In this document: one piece after another, positions 33,606-45,831 of the stretch
How positions within the stretch are numbered: the stretch's first letter is position 1
How the letters are laid out: every line of letters begins with the position of its first letter
Assembly: GCA_018296165.2 (NCBI GenBank)
Contig: JACKQL020000099.1
Span: 108,210-172,209, forward strand
Direction: 5' to 3'
Origin: Termitomyces sp. T153
Taxonomy: Eukaryota; Basidiomycota; Agaricomycetes; Agaricales; Lyophyllaceae
DNA: 64,000 bases
Made by a program: the position numbers and the translations under genes
The notes under the pieces: model-generated
The model's database searches: none
What the model was told of the DNA's origin: nothing
Seen by the model: only the letters and a program-made list of their open reading frames with translations

Positions 33606-36600
33606 TGCTGAATAGACTTTGGATATCCCTCTGCCAGTTATGTGATTGAGCCACAGCTCCAGAGGTTGCCCTTATAGCTCCTTGCCCAATTCTTAGCTGC
33701 TTTGCTTGTGGACCTGGTTAGCTAGGACTACTTGCTTTGGCTCTTCAACTCATGCTTGCTACTTGTGTTGACTTGATTTGTCACACCATGAAGTGCACCT
33801 TGCCCTTACTGTGAGGTTATCAATCATCTGTGGATCAACATGGCAACTACCCAGGACAAGTTGGTGCAAGCAAAGATTCAACAGGTCATGCAGGCAATTG
33901 CACTAACAGCTTTGACTTTGTAGTTGGCAATTGTGTGCTGGTTACAACTGCTAATCAATAGAGGATCTACAAGAACAAGGGCAAGAAGAGGGTTGTAAAA
34001 CTTATGCCACATTGTGACAGTCCATTTGAGATCACTGCAGTTCACCTGACATCCTCAAATATAATAATGTACTTTTCCCTTCACCATGTCCCTGCTGCCA
34101 GTAGCTTTTCCCACTAAACTTTTGATGCACATGTGCAAGCAGCTTGTTGTACTTACTTCCCCACTCCCTGTTGTTTCTCCTTTGTTACTGGTACATTTTT
34201 TTGGATGGGGAGGAGTGTAATCCTTGTATTATTACTCATCATTTACAGAAATTACACATGTTTAGATGGAACCTTATTATACATCCTTTTACATCTGCAA
34301 CACTCAATACTGCTTGCTTTCTTGCTTCCCTTTTCCTGCCTTACCATTAGCTAGCTATCTATGCATAGGACTACCAAACCCACAGCATGGTCCTGTTCTG
34401 TTGTCTGTTCTCCCTTTCAGTGTTGGCCAAGTGCCTTCCAGCACCTTCACAAAGAAAGGCTGCTATCTTCCATTAATAATTGAAGTACCTCAGGACTCAT
34501 AAAATGGATGATCTTTTTTCTCAACCAAATTTGTCTCTCCAAACCCACCAGTTACTCATGAAGATGCTGATGCAAAAGTAGGTTTAATGCCATCAATTTA
34601 TCAGATCAACTGATCAGACTTTGTTTTCACAGTAGTTCAGAGGCTTAGTTACATGCAAGCTCATGTAGAACTGAAATAGTAGTATATAATTTTAAAGTGA
34701 TTTATTTGCTAGCTTGAGATGGTCTCATGCTATAGAAAGGGCTCAATAGTATTATTGACCAAAACCCAAAACAATTATGGACTTGTAAGCCTAAGAGATC
34801 CACTTCCTGGGGTATCTTCAAGCCATGGTATGTAGATTGCTTGTCCTTCTCCTTTGAAATCCTTCACTTTTATAGCTTGTTGTTCATGCATGGACCAGCA
34901 TGCCCTCCATGTGTTTCTGTGGTTGGTTGGGTATGTTATGGGCTGATCTACCATGTGGGATGGTCTTGGCACCATTCCTGCCCATTTTTGCCCTTTTCCC
35001 ACTTCTTTTCCTCCCTACAGCCTCTCTTCACATATTGTCCTTTACTGATGTGAATAGCATTCCTTCTAGGTTGGTTTGTCATTGGGAACATTATATTTTT
35101 GAGGGGTTTGAGGCAGGTTACAAAAATAGATGCTCAGGTGGCAGTTCCAAGGCAGGTAGCCATACCTGCTGAGCACAGGCCCCCAGTCATCAATCAGTAT
35201 GTGATCCCATCTTTATTTTATGCTTCCTTGTCATCATCCAAAGCTCTTTTTTAGTTGCTTTTTGGTTAATCATTGGTGCCATATTCAATACATGTTCAGT
35301 GCCTACAGTTTTCAACATTCATGGCTTACCATTTTGAGCCAGTTTCAAGATATATTCCAAACATGACCACTATATAATCTTTTTGCCTGTCTCATGGTAC
35401 AAGACAGGCATTTCAATGCCTGCTAGCATCTCATTGAATCTACCTTCATCTGTGGAACCTGAAGTGAACACCAATAAGATATGGACTGTGATGAATGCAG
35501 ACCAAGCCAAAGCCCCCATGAGCCAGGCCAAAGCTGAGGCTTTTGGTGCCAAACCAGGCTGAAACATCACTAGGAAAGGTGAACTGGTAAGTCTTACCAG
35601 TTTCACTGACTCAGATTGGGCCAACTGTCTCAAGACCCACTGGAGTATTGGTGGTTATGCCTGGAGCCTGAGCTGATATCCTGGGCAGCACAAAAACAGA
35701 AGTTAATGGCCCCATCCTCATGCAAACAGTAAACTAGTGCTCCCAACTTTTTTCCTTATTACTGGTCCCCCTCTCTACCAAACCATGCCATACTCTCTAC
35801 CACAGGTACTCCCTAACTAGAGCTATCTGTTGGCCCCATCACATGCCTAGGAGCCTGAGTTTTGAGGCCTATTGAGGTAGATTTTGGAGCTTGGACTTGA
35901 ATTGTTTTCCTGTGTTTTTCCTGGAAGCTCTGGAGTAATTCTTCTGAAACCCAGCAAGGGAAATATTAGACTTGTTTTCTTTGAATCTACCTCTGCCAGG
36001 TGAGTAGTCAGCAACCTAGAACCCTCCATGACCTTTTGGATCTCCCTCTGCCAACTGTGTGACTGAGCCATAGCCTCCAGAGGTTGCCCTTACAGTATGA
36101 GTGGCCACCTTCAAAGGTGCTCAAGAGTGCGTCTGGTTCAGAGCTCTATTGAAAGGAATTTGCCATAATGTCACCATTACTCCCACACTAATACTATGTG
36201 CCACTATCAACTTCTCTGAGAATCCTATGCTTCAAACAATACTTACACATATTCATATTAAATATTACTATTTAGTAAATAAAAATGCACATGAGAAGAA
36301 TCAAGCCAACAACTGTGTATATACATAATCTAATGAAGGTTCTATAATAACCATTACACAAACAGAACAAGTGAGGGATCCATGAGGAAGACCTATCTAC
36401 TGCTCCCACAGGTTAGCTGGTTAGCTGATTAGCTACTTAGAACTGTTAAGGTTAGCAGTTAGGTTTTGTTAGATTTGTTAGTGGTTTGGGTTAATGTTTG
36501 GTTAAGGTTTATGCCATTATATATTCTAAGGGGTTAGGGTGCTTTTTGTTATAACAACTGCTTAGTGTAATTGTTAATGTTGTTTTATTACCTATCATGC

Positions 36601-36780
36601 TATGTGAGGATGCTGGTTCAATCCCAAGTCACTGTACTTATTGTTTAATGCCATTGATGCCTTACTTTTGTACTGGGCATCATGCACAATGCATTACAGA
36701 CATTATGCATAATGCATTTACAACTGATTACACAGAAAAATGCATTATGTACCATGTCTAATTAGACACAATAATGCATC
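33606..36780. pseudogene. Gypsy-like pol debris and other decayed repeats
   Basis: Plus-strand fragments at about 33,890-34,120 read DFVVGNCVLVTTANQ, then KRVVKLMPHCDSPFEITAVH, similar to the integrase C-terminal region of Gypsy elements. Nothing continuous remains. 35,815-36,090 is a second copy of the repeat that flanks solo LTR B. 36,400-36,560 has many ggtta/gttag words and 36,660-36,780 many atgcat words, perhaps ends of a small non-autonomous element. CpG is nearly absent until about 36,790. Confidence 0.55.
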
Positions 36781-36989
36781 AATTTGACTGCATCGGCTGT
36801 CAATTATACGTTGTGTTGAAGACTTGTACTTACCGTACTGTCAGATTGTGACCGAGTGTTGACTATAGTCAACAAAGGATGCCGGAGAGGGTTGCGGCTG
36901 TTCTGGATGCATCTATTACCATATAGTACTACAGTAGAGGCAGCGGAACTGGGATCAATGAAAAAATCTAATCAAATTTGACAATAATG

Positions 36990-38083
36990 TACGGGCCTAC
37001 GAAGCTTAGGATATGATATCATAAAAGCTGTCCTCATTGTGATTATTATATGATGACCTCAGTACGTAGGCCCCCACAAAGGGAATCCAGCCATCAGATG
37101 AAGTTTGTAAATGGAGGGACACCCCGAATTTTGTCGATGAACGCCTTTTGCCACCGATCTGCATCATCCTTACAGCATATTGCAGCAAAGTGGGGAACAG
37201 TAATCACAGCAGATATAGATTCGTCGTTCTTGATGCCTGTCAGCCCTCCGAGAGCCGAAAAAATTTTACGCTGATATTCTGGCCAATTTGAGCATTTGTG
37301 GCCAGGAGGAGCAGTGAGACTGGCTTTTCGAATGCCTGCATTCCAGCTGTCATAATAACGGAGCTGATGATTAACAATTGAATTAGAGTAGAAGCTTCAT
37401 GATACGACCGACGAACCCAGGCATAAAGCAAATCTAGCGGAACTGAATGCCATTCCGCAGAGATATTTGCCAGAGTCACATGTGGTGCAGCTCGGTCAAT
37501 GAGCTCTGGATAGCCGTGGCGCAATGAATATTTGAGAACGTCGAGCGCGTGGTCAGGTAATGCTTTCCTACAAATTGACTGTCAGAGCTTCTTGAAATCA
37601 AAGAATTGAAAAGGAACGAACTCCATGTGAATGTTGCACACCTGCATTGCAGGATACACTTGATATTTCTCGACAGCTTCTGCTAGCTGTGCAAGTGCCT
37701 CGAACGTAATTTTCTCTAGATTAGGCTGAGATCGTGGGTAGACGAAATGGAACATGAGTTCGAGAGTCGATGAATCTTCTGTTAGGCCAATGTGTTCGTT
37801 TGAGTGAGCAAAGTATGCAGGCGGAAAGCCGCCGCTCGTAACTTCCAGATTCCGAGAGTGAATTCGAAAAAGGATATTATTCGAGGAACGGAAAACAAGA
37901 TCTGCGTCGGGTGCATTGACTGCCGTGGAATATCGGACGTAGTCAGCGGCGTGACAACAGAGGATACATATGGCTCACATTGTTCAGACGGTTTGAGGGT
38001 AAGACTATGGTGTTGGTTGGAAAGCATCGTCGCCAAAGGCACAGACTCCTCGAGCATGAACGTCGACTTTTAGTTGGTTCCTT
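36990..38083. repeat. Segmental duplication, right copy (~1.09 kb)
   Basis: Direct-orientation partner of 19,960-21,048. It carries the second BTB gene and begins immediately to the right of the CpG-poor nest. Confidence 0.85.
37094..38027 (-). CDS. BTB/POZ domain protein, duplicate copy 2
   Basis: Near-identical paralog of the gene at 20,056-20,990, with the same four exons and exon lengths (38027-37979, 37919-37622, 37567-37417, 37363-37094) and 255 residues. It starts MLSNQHHSLTLKPSEQ, followed by FNAPDADLVFRSSNNILFRI and the shared BTB and C-terminal blocks. Introns differ in sequence and slightly in length, while exons are kept free of stops in both copies. This suggests that both have been under selection or that the duplication is recent. 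The last intron (37,416-37,364) again resolves an apparent frameshift. The partner protein and pathway are unknown. Confidence 0.82.
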
Positions 38084-39462
38084 GAGGCACCCATCTGACT
38101 TCATTTCCCGGAGCATACTGAGAAGCTACTTATAAGTGGACCGAATACAGATGTATTCGTATTTAATGACGGTAGAGGTAGGGGGGATCTGTGTAGTTCG
38201 GTCCGAGAAGGACTGTTAAAGTTTGAGAATATGATAAGTTTGGGCTCAACCTCGAAGATACTTCAAAATACTCAAATGCTCAAACCAAGTGCTTTCACTG
38301 GCCTTCACTGGAACAGGAAAGAAGCAACCAAAACCGCGAAGAGGCGCCGGATCTTTGGATCAAGTGTAGATCAACGATTGAATCCTAGTCCTTGTGATCA
38401 TGATGACGTCCTGATAAAAATGTAAATTGTAATGCTTTGCTGATGCAGGTTACAAATTTAGTGCTTCCAACAGAGAAAATGGTCGAGACCGACACGATAT
38501 GAAATGCTGATGAAAGGTGGAAACCCTTTCAATCTCGTCGCTCACTCATTCCACCGATTCTTCGCCTCAGTCAGGCAGCACGGGGGGCTTGCCCTCGGAC
38601 ATTGTGATTGTTCGCCATATGGTCCAATCCAGCATCCAGCCCAGGAACAGCGGCAAGAGCCGTGAGGATATTTCTTTGGAGTACTGGCCACCGACTACAT
38701 CGCATATGACCACCAAACCTATCCAATTCTTTGGGATGACAACGGTGAACGTCCCTGATGGTATATCGTTCTGTTATTGTGCGAACTGCCTCTGTCCATT
38801 GATACTAGTAAGGCAACTGCTCATTGGAATTACATACATTGAGACCTGTATATAGTAGGCTGTAGAAGACCGACGATATAATGAGGATATCATGTCATGT
38901 CGCTCGTTATGCATACGGTTATGATCTATTAGGATGGAAGATTGAAGATTGAAGCTTGAAGGGTTACATAAGTAACAGAACGGATGGTTGTTACCGGTCA
39001 GTGATAGACCTGTCCGATGGTGCAGACGCCTTTGCTGAAAGCCATTCATTTTCCCCCGGATTGCTGAGAATCTCTCTAGATTGACCGATCGAACGCCAGC
39101 CATTTTTTTTACAAGAAAGGTCAACATCAACATCACCTATGCCGACCTCCCTCGGCCCTAGTCCACATACACCCCCATACACCCTTTCCTTCAGTCGCAG
39201 ACACGGATCAATCTTGTGGAAGGATATATTACAGGCCATTTTTGGAGGACCTAGATGTATTGGGGTATGCAGTTGGTTTTTTTGGGGCAGCGTCACGTTA
39301 CCATGCAGTCAATTCCTTAAGAGGGCGGTTACCGGTAATGAGCGAGCGATCCTTTAGCCTTCTTGTCTGAAAGTGAGCAAAAATGGTCTTTCAAAAGAAT
39401 GGCTGATAGCGGTGGTTTGTCAAAAGGTGATTATCAGATTTTGCTTGGAGAGAAGGAGTCGG
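38084..39462. other. 1.4 kb without a clear gene
   Basis: An open plus-strand stretch around 38,520-38,860 has coding-like segments in two frames (one reads GYFFGVLATDYIAYDHQTYP) but stops intervene. It may be a gene fragment; I do not recognise it. No other content seen. Confidence 0.35.
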
Positions 39463-40032
39463 TTATAAGCTCGCAAATAATTTTGATGTTGGAAGGCCGC
39501 AGCGATTGCTAAACATACCCGATAGTTGCATGGTCTTGTCCATAATGAATACTAATGTGTCTCGGGGACCACGCAGCGAAGAGATGTTCGCAATCTGATG
39601 TAGTTCTATGGGCCTCAAGCTTTGGTTCTCACTCGAGGGAAGGTATAGAGTGAGTATCTTGAGTCTGGAAAAATTATCCCGCCGTGAAAACAGCTGAAAA
39701 GATGACATCACAAGTTGGTTTTCGAAAAGGATTCTTTCGGCTAGACATAGAATAGGGCTTTCCGGAGCTCGAGAGATACTGGGAAATCGTGCGTATGAAG
39801 TTGCACACCCAACGACCGGAGATTTAGTAAAAAGACCCTGAATTGACTCTAGCTGAACGATGGTAAAAAATAGGGATTTTCGAGAACACAGATCGAAAAG
39901 GTGAAGGTTGGGGAGGGCATAGTCATGGAAGAGGCTCTTTGCTTTGAAATTGTCCTCCAGTCCAGTGATGAGAGGCTCAGGGTGATAATAGGGTAACGAG
40001 GCAGATCTTCCACTTGTTTTCCAATGAAACAT
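39463..40032 (-). pseudogene. F-box/LRR-like family relic (C-terminal part)
   Basis: The minus-strand open frame of 189 codons encodes PLITGLEDNFKAKSLFHDYA and LPNLHLFDL, matching the copy at 45,200-45,320, where the protein reads EPFETQGLFRDYSFPNLRLF. Later segments (ILTLYLPSSENQ, FIMDKTMQLS) align with the end of that protein. The N-terminal F-box and first repeats are absent, and the DNA just upstream is unrelated, so this looks like a truncated copy. Confidence 0.5.
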
Positions 40033-40661
40033 GAATATATGAGGTATAAACTACTCGAGTATGTCGTACAAGGCCTCGGAAAAACACGATGTTCAAGGGG
40101 ATGATGTCGGGGGAAGGATTACATTTGGGCGATCACTTCAAAGCTAAGAGTTGCGGTTCGTGAGAGACGCATTGTCAAGAACTGAGACCGGTGGAAGATT
40201 AATTTCATCTTCATCATCCAGATTGTCCTCACCGCTGGCAATGCGGTCTGCAGCTTGAAGTCGAAACATCCTCTAGTGATCATCTCCCGGACAGATGAAA
40301 CAGTTGCGCAAGGTCTATGAGAACTCATTGGAGATAAGATCAAAATAGGTGTCCATCACGCCGACTGACACGATGGAGACAAAGAGAATTTTCATCTTGT
40401 TTAGCGGAACGGAGCCACCAAAAGTGAAAGTTCGACCGACTCCGAGTCATTAGTATCAGCCTAGACGATTCTGCACATGATCGTTGCGTGGTTTTCTTTG
40501 TGATCACGAAAGAATGCCTTACGGACTCCTAACCAGAGAAAAACCGCATTCTCCGGGGGAAACAGGAGGCACACTTAAACCCGACAAAGAGTCCGGAGTC
40601 CGGACCGGCACCTCGTAGCATGTGACCAAGTTCAAGTCTTCAAAGTTCAACGTCTTCAACA
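40033..40661. other. Spacer, promoter of the 40.66 kb gene
   Basis: Contains a 74-codon minus-strand open frame (40,119-40,343) with no recognisable content. The right part is presumably the promoter and leader of the SAM-domain gene. Confidence 0.4.
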
Positions 40662-43197
40662 ATGAGCAGCGTCTCTTCTTCCGAATCGCGGCCATCGTCG
40701 CCGACAAAATTAGGAGCCGCAGTCTCCGACGGTCTCAAACCAAATCCTCATCCATATGCAATCAAAACAACCTCTACAGGACTTCTTTCGCGTTCATCGT
40801 CGAGTTCGAGCTCGGCCCATTCGCACAACCACTATGTGCCGGTCCCGCCTTCGCCTTCGCCTACAAAGCAACATTATACAGAATACTCTGAGCGGGGATA
40901 TCGTCATCGATATAGTCGCAGTTTCACGGACGAAAACAATCCTCGTCCAATGCCTGTACCATCCGAGGACTCGTCCTACCAGCGGTCGAGAACAGGGTCA
41001 TTCTCGGAGAGTTTTGACGACGGCATGAATCCAAAGCTATGGACGTATGAACAGCTCGCTGAAAATGTGCCCGAAATCGCTGATTTCGTGCGGGAGCACG
41101 AGATCACAGGGAGGGGGTTCTTGCGGTTTGATGACGGTGTCTTGGATGCGTAAGTACCGACTCGCCAAAATTGATTCGTTCCTTTCAAACCTTCTCTTCG
41201 TTAGATACGGAATTACGGAGCACTGGCAGCGTTCGTTGATTCTCAATCATTCTGCTAGGTTGAGGCGGCTTCGAAATGGAAATTCGAACACATTCTGTGA
41301 TCTCGATGCTGAACGACTTTCTCATTCTGACTCCTTCTCGCATTATACCGGGCAACATCGATATCCCTTAGAAGAGGATGACCCAGCATATCTCTCGTCT
41401 TCGTCATCAATGTCGTCTGCCTCGTCCACCGGTGAACGTACAAAACGACGCTTGAGGCCGAATGGCCGTGTACATGGGATGGTCGCTTCTTATGAGCGTT
41501 CTACAAGCCCCGAAAAAGCTCAATCAATGAGAGATCGAAGCGACAGCACGAGCAGCATCCATAACGAACATCGCCTTTTCAGGCCTCAGTACAATGGTGG
41601 AAATCACGGACGGCCACTTCCCTTCCCCCCTAAACCAACGGGCGAATATAAAGCAGGCCCACTTCTCCTTCCTCAGACTTCGTTCCCAAACTCTTTCCCC
41701 TCATCCTTGAATAGGCCTCACTCAACGGGAAATAGCAGCCAGGCTACACCCCACGCCACCGGAAATGGTGTTATAACGGACCATACTATAAAACACACAG
41801 TGACCCATAACAGGCCACTCCCTGCTACGCCTTTGCACCCGTCCCTACGTTCTTCTCCTGTTCTCAATGAAGACTTTGCTAACAATTCAACTATTGCTCC
41901 GAGGAGGGAGATGACGATGGATGAGCTGATTGCTATCCTTGACCCCGACGCGGAATCGCTCCAGCACCACGCGTTCGTAAACATTGACCGCCGCAAAGCC
42001 TGGAAGGTCAGCGAAAAGTGGAATAAAGAGGATGATGCAGCTTGGGAGATGGACATCGAGACCGTCAAGCATGTACTACCAACCCCTTCGTCTACCATTG
42101 CCAAAGCACAACCAGTCCCAGGTGATGACGAGCTGACTATCGAAGAACTCCTAGCGCTCGAAGGCGAAGTTGGTGCGACGGCGTGGATGGATGAGCCCCA
42201 GGGTATCGGGCGGACAATGAAACGTGTTGACAGCGAGGAGAAAGAGAATAATGTTCGTTTTGTGAACATCAGCAAGGGTGCGAGTATTAGAAAGGGTGGC
42301 GCAGGATGGAAGTCTCGAGGCTACGGAAAGCAACAGGTGCGACATGTTGGAGACATTTTCTTGCCTGAGCGCGGAAAGGAAGAGGGACCAGAGAAACCGG
42401 GGGAGGAGGAACAAATCGGGGCGGAGGTGCTAGAGCTTGAACGTATGCGCGAGGTGGAAAAGCGGCTGTTGCGCACGGAGGAGAGGCAGCGATGGGAGCG
42501 CCGGGCGGTGCAGATAGCAGAATCGCACAAGTGGGAGGATGTATGCGCAAAGGAGTCAGAGCTAAGTAGTCAAGACGAGAAGTCACGGAAAGCGGAAAAG
42601 GAGGGGGAGCTTTCTCAAAAACAGCGAGGTGTGGAGGAAGAAACTCAGCATGAAGACCATGAACAGCGAGCAGAGGGACTGGCTGCAGCTGAACGGAAAA
42701 GACAGGAAGACACAGAACAATTCTTGGCGTCCTCGATCGCAGAAAATCGTCGGCTCCTCGAAGAGTTTCGAATACGGCTGGAACGAGTTGAACAACGTGT
42801 TGAGGACCTCGGAACAGTTCCATTGTCATCCACTCCAGACCCTTCATCGCTTCGGACCCATGGGAACCCCAACACATGTCTTCGCATGATTGCCGCGTGG
42901 GCCCTTTCTACACCTCTTAGCACAGCCTTTCCCGCAGCCTTCGCTGTCCCCTTGGCAGACTTCATTAGGGGCTCAAAGACCTCCATGACCCGACTGGGAG
43001 ATGAAGCTACCAAAAATACGGACAGCCGCCGCGACAAATGCAGAACAGTTGTATCTCTGTACCCCAAGATCTTTCCCCGATACGCTATTCTCTTCGGACT
43101 TGGCATCTGTGCCTTCATGCTAAAGGGTTTTCTGCGTTGGGGTGTCAAGGTGAGGGGAATCAGTGCTATTGGAGCAAGGGGTGTGAGAGGCAGATGA
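40662..43197 (+). CDS. SAM-like domain / coiled-coil / tail-anchored protein
   Basis: Large protein of unknown function, conserved in layout among agaricomycetes. Two exons (40662-41149, 41205-43197) join as GAT GC|A TAC and give 826 residues. Residues 1-120 are Ser-rich and disordered. A SAM-like domain at about 130-190 reads WTYEQLAENVPEIADFVREH and GRGFLRFDDGVLDAYGITEH, spanning the intron. The centre is Ser/Pro-rich with two short acidic motifs (MTMDELIAILDPDAE, LTIEELLALEGEVGATAWMD). A long charged region of Glu/Arg/Gln repeats at about 520-660 predicts a coiled coil. A hydrophobic segment near the end (YAILFGLGICAFMLKGFLRW) suggests a membrane tail anchor. I infer a membrane-tethered scaffold; no enzyme motif is seen. 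The start ATG is the first in frame. Confidence 0.82.
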
Positions 43198-44128
43198 AGA
43201 ACCTAGGTTACTCGATCTCGCTTTGATGCATTTGGCATATCGATCTTTGTTTCGTGCTCCATTATTCATCATTTCATTGTACTTATCTCATGATCCCTCA
43301 CGACCTATTACGACTTTCATGACCAAGGATTGAATTTACGGTGCATAATCCAGTTCCTGTTCACACTTTTGTATATGCTAAGCATCTGGGCACCAGTACG
43401 GTATAAATGATCATTGCATAGCAACAAGAGGGCGTCTGATCCAAAGAAAAACACACTTCTAAAACGATTAGTCGTCTTCTCAAGCTTGAAAACTTTTTCG
43501 TGCCTTTGGAACTGACTTTGAGAACATCTTTGAAAGATTTTCCTTCGCAATATGTTTTCTAGTTACAGAGAGGAAACCATAATAAAGAAGTTTTTCTCTT
43601 GTATTATATCTTCCTCAACATATTTCAGAGAATATTTTCGAGGACTACAGACACGTGTTCAATGGAGGGGCAAGGTTCGAAAATGCAGAAAAGACACCTT
43701 TTGAACTCTATATTCAAAAAAGCAGACCATGCCAGAGCTGAAAATCTCTCTAACCATTGACTTTTCTCACGGACGCGACGTGACCCACAGTCAAAGATAT
43801 TGAAGATGGGCAGGGGTCAAAATATGCCGATGATACATCGAAGCTTCCCTTGACGTTGCTGTGAAGGACATGAAGCGGAGTAAGAGTTGAAAAAAACGTT
43901 GAAACGTCAATGTTGTGTCGTTCGGATCCTGGGAAGTTAAACAAGTTGAAAAGCTGAATGCTAATTTTGAAGAGGGGACTTGAGTAGATTATGCCTAAAT
44001 TACCTGAATCGACTACATATTTCCAAGTATTGTGTATGATTCTAACTGAACGGATCAGGCTGGGTGAAACAGTACCTGTCCTAAGGACGTATAAAGAGTA
44101 AAAATTTAATTAATCAGTATGTCAATAA
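43198..44128. other. Intergenic, AT-rich, no gene recognised
   Basis: Short minus-strand open frames of 60-77 codons (43,317-43,550 and 43,750-43,944) show no family motif. The right end contains the tRNA downstream T-run. Confidence 0.5.
44100..44104 (-). terminator. RNA polymerase III T5 terminator
   Basis: Five T residues on the minus strand lie 25 nt downstream of the tRNA-Ala 3' end, a typical polymerase III stop. Confidence 0.6.
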
Positions 44129-44211
44129 TGGACACACCCGGAATTGAACCGGGCACCGCCCGCAATCGCCAAATGCTAAGCGGGCGTGATAACCAACTAC
44201 ACCATGTGCCC
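44129..44211 (-). tRNA. trnA-AGC: tRNA-Ala (anticodon AGC) with 9-nt intron
   Basis: The minus strand folds into a full cloverleaf. The acceptor stem pairs GGGCACA with TGTGTCC (one G-U) and leaves discriminator A. The D arm is GTGTAGTTGGTTATCAC. The anticodon stem CCCGC/GCGGG encloses TTAGCA...T with anticodon AGC, read as AIC after inosine modification, decoding Ala GCU/GCC. A 9-nt intron (TTTGGCGAT) sits at the canonical position after base 37. The T arm CCCGG-TTCAATT-CCGGG contains the B box. Length including the discriminator is 83 nt. Confidence 0.95.
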
Positions 44212-44331
44212 TATAGAAAGTAAATATTTCAATTTACCTGTGTATCTAAGCGTTTTACTGACGTATCTTGAAATGCTAGACATTGCCTCCGCTTTCGAAC
44301 TCGACTTGTTGAAGTGAGACGCAGACTTCCT

Positions 44332-45831
44332 ATGGCGCCTGTTACCCGTTCTCTAGCCAAGATTCGTAAGTTATCACCAAGGAGTCCTATATTAGAGTCT
44401 TTATCACCTCTCTGTAAAGTACCCTTGCGGGATCAATCCGCCCAGGCTCGGATCAATCGCCTGCCAGTCGAAATCTTTACAGCCATTCTCCTGTTCTGTC
44501 TGCCGAACAAGTTCGAGCCCTATTTCGCCTTTAAGACTCTCGTCCTTTGTCAAGTTCGCTGGTCTTGGAGAACTTGTAGATCTCCCATCAATATGGAACA
44601 CATTGTCATTCAATTTCGACTGCTGCCTTGAGTTTGTACACCAATACAATCGCAGCCTACGATAAATTTTTGGCTTGACCACGCTAAACAACATCCCTTC
44701 TCTCTGTGTGTACAATCGAAGTATGGATATGATCTGGACATGTACAATGTTCGAACGAACGTATACAATCTCTTCAACATTATCGCTCCTTTTTCCAGCC
44801 GTTGCCAGGAACTAAATGTCAAGATTGATTCTATCGATCATGTCCCCTTTTTTACCTGGAAAGGTGGAAAAGTTCCCGCCCTAGAACGGCTTTTGCTTCA
44901 AGTTACAAACCGTATCAACGAGGACGGGTTCCATAAGGGAGATAATATCCCACCAATAACGGTTTTCGATGGAGCACCAGCACTGCGAGCCGCCACACTT
45001 GGCTTTTCAAGCAAGAGATTGAGCGACCCATCATATTTCCCCTTCCCCTGGCATCAGCTCACGCATTTGAAGATCGTCTATCGCGTTCTCCCGAAGGTAT
45101 CTCAAGAAATCTTGAAGCAATGTATCAACTTGGAACAAGCCTCATACGTCATCGGCTCCTTGTCAGACACGGCTAATCATTTACCTCGTCATCCTATCAT
45201 TACCCTCGGACGTCTCTTATCTCTTAAAATAATTCTGAAGGAGCCTTTCGAGACCCAGGGTCTCTTCCGTGATTATTCCTTCCCTAACCTCCGTCTTTTC
45301 GAGCTGTCCGTCAAACGTACTCGTGACATTGTAACTGTCACCGCCGTCCCAGCTGAAATTAGCTCAGAATCCCTGACAAGTCTTCAGCTATCAGGCGCTC
45401 AACTTTCGATGGATACCCACACGATCTCTCGGTATCTTTCGGAGTGCCCATCTTTACAAAACCTCGTGCTCTCTCTGCTCAACATATTCATTCGCGATAT
45501 TCTCTCTACTCTCGCTGGGGTGGTGCAATCCCTGCCAAGACTGAAGATGCTCATTCTTTACACCTGCGTCTCAAGGGAGAGTGATCTTATATCCGATGAA
45601 ACTATATCAGCATGTGAAAAGCTCTTTGTTGCATGGACCAAGCACTACTTCAGTACCGACAAGGCCATGCAACTTTTGACTATGTATCAGCGAGCGCCTA
45701 ATCTCCTCAGCCCCTGCTGCCAATGGAGCAGTTGTCTGCAGCATAGGCAGCATAGGCATCATGACAACGTTGCTAAAGAGATTGAGAAGATACTTCATAG
45801 CCGTCTCAAGATTGATTTCTCTTTGATATGA
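44332..45831 (+). pseudogene. F-box/LRR-like protein gene, probably broken in the F-box region
   Basis: F-box proteins are substrate adaptors of SCF ubiquitin ligases. The N-terminus (MAPVTRSLAKIRKL) leads to an F-box start, ARINRLPVEIFTAILLFCLP, then KTLVLCQV. After this the expected continuation (SWRELVDLPSIWNTLSF) is in a different frame, and the original frame hits a TGA near 44,629. The first frame then resumes with NFWLDHAKQHPFSL and stays open for over 360 codons to 45,831. That long part holds leucine-rich segments such as LTHLKIVYRVLPK, FPNLRLFEL and LTSLQLSGAQLSM. A GT-AG intron from about 44,551 to 44,654 would restore one frame but delete half the F-box. So this is either a pseudogene with two compensating indels or an unusually spliced gene. 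Confidence 0.6.
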
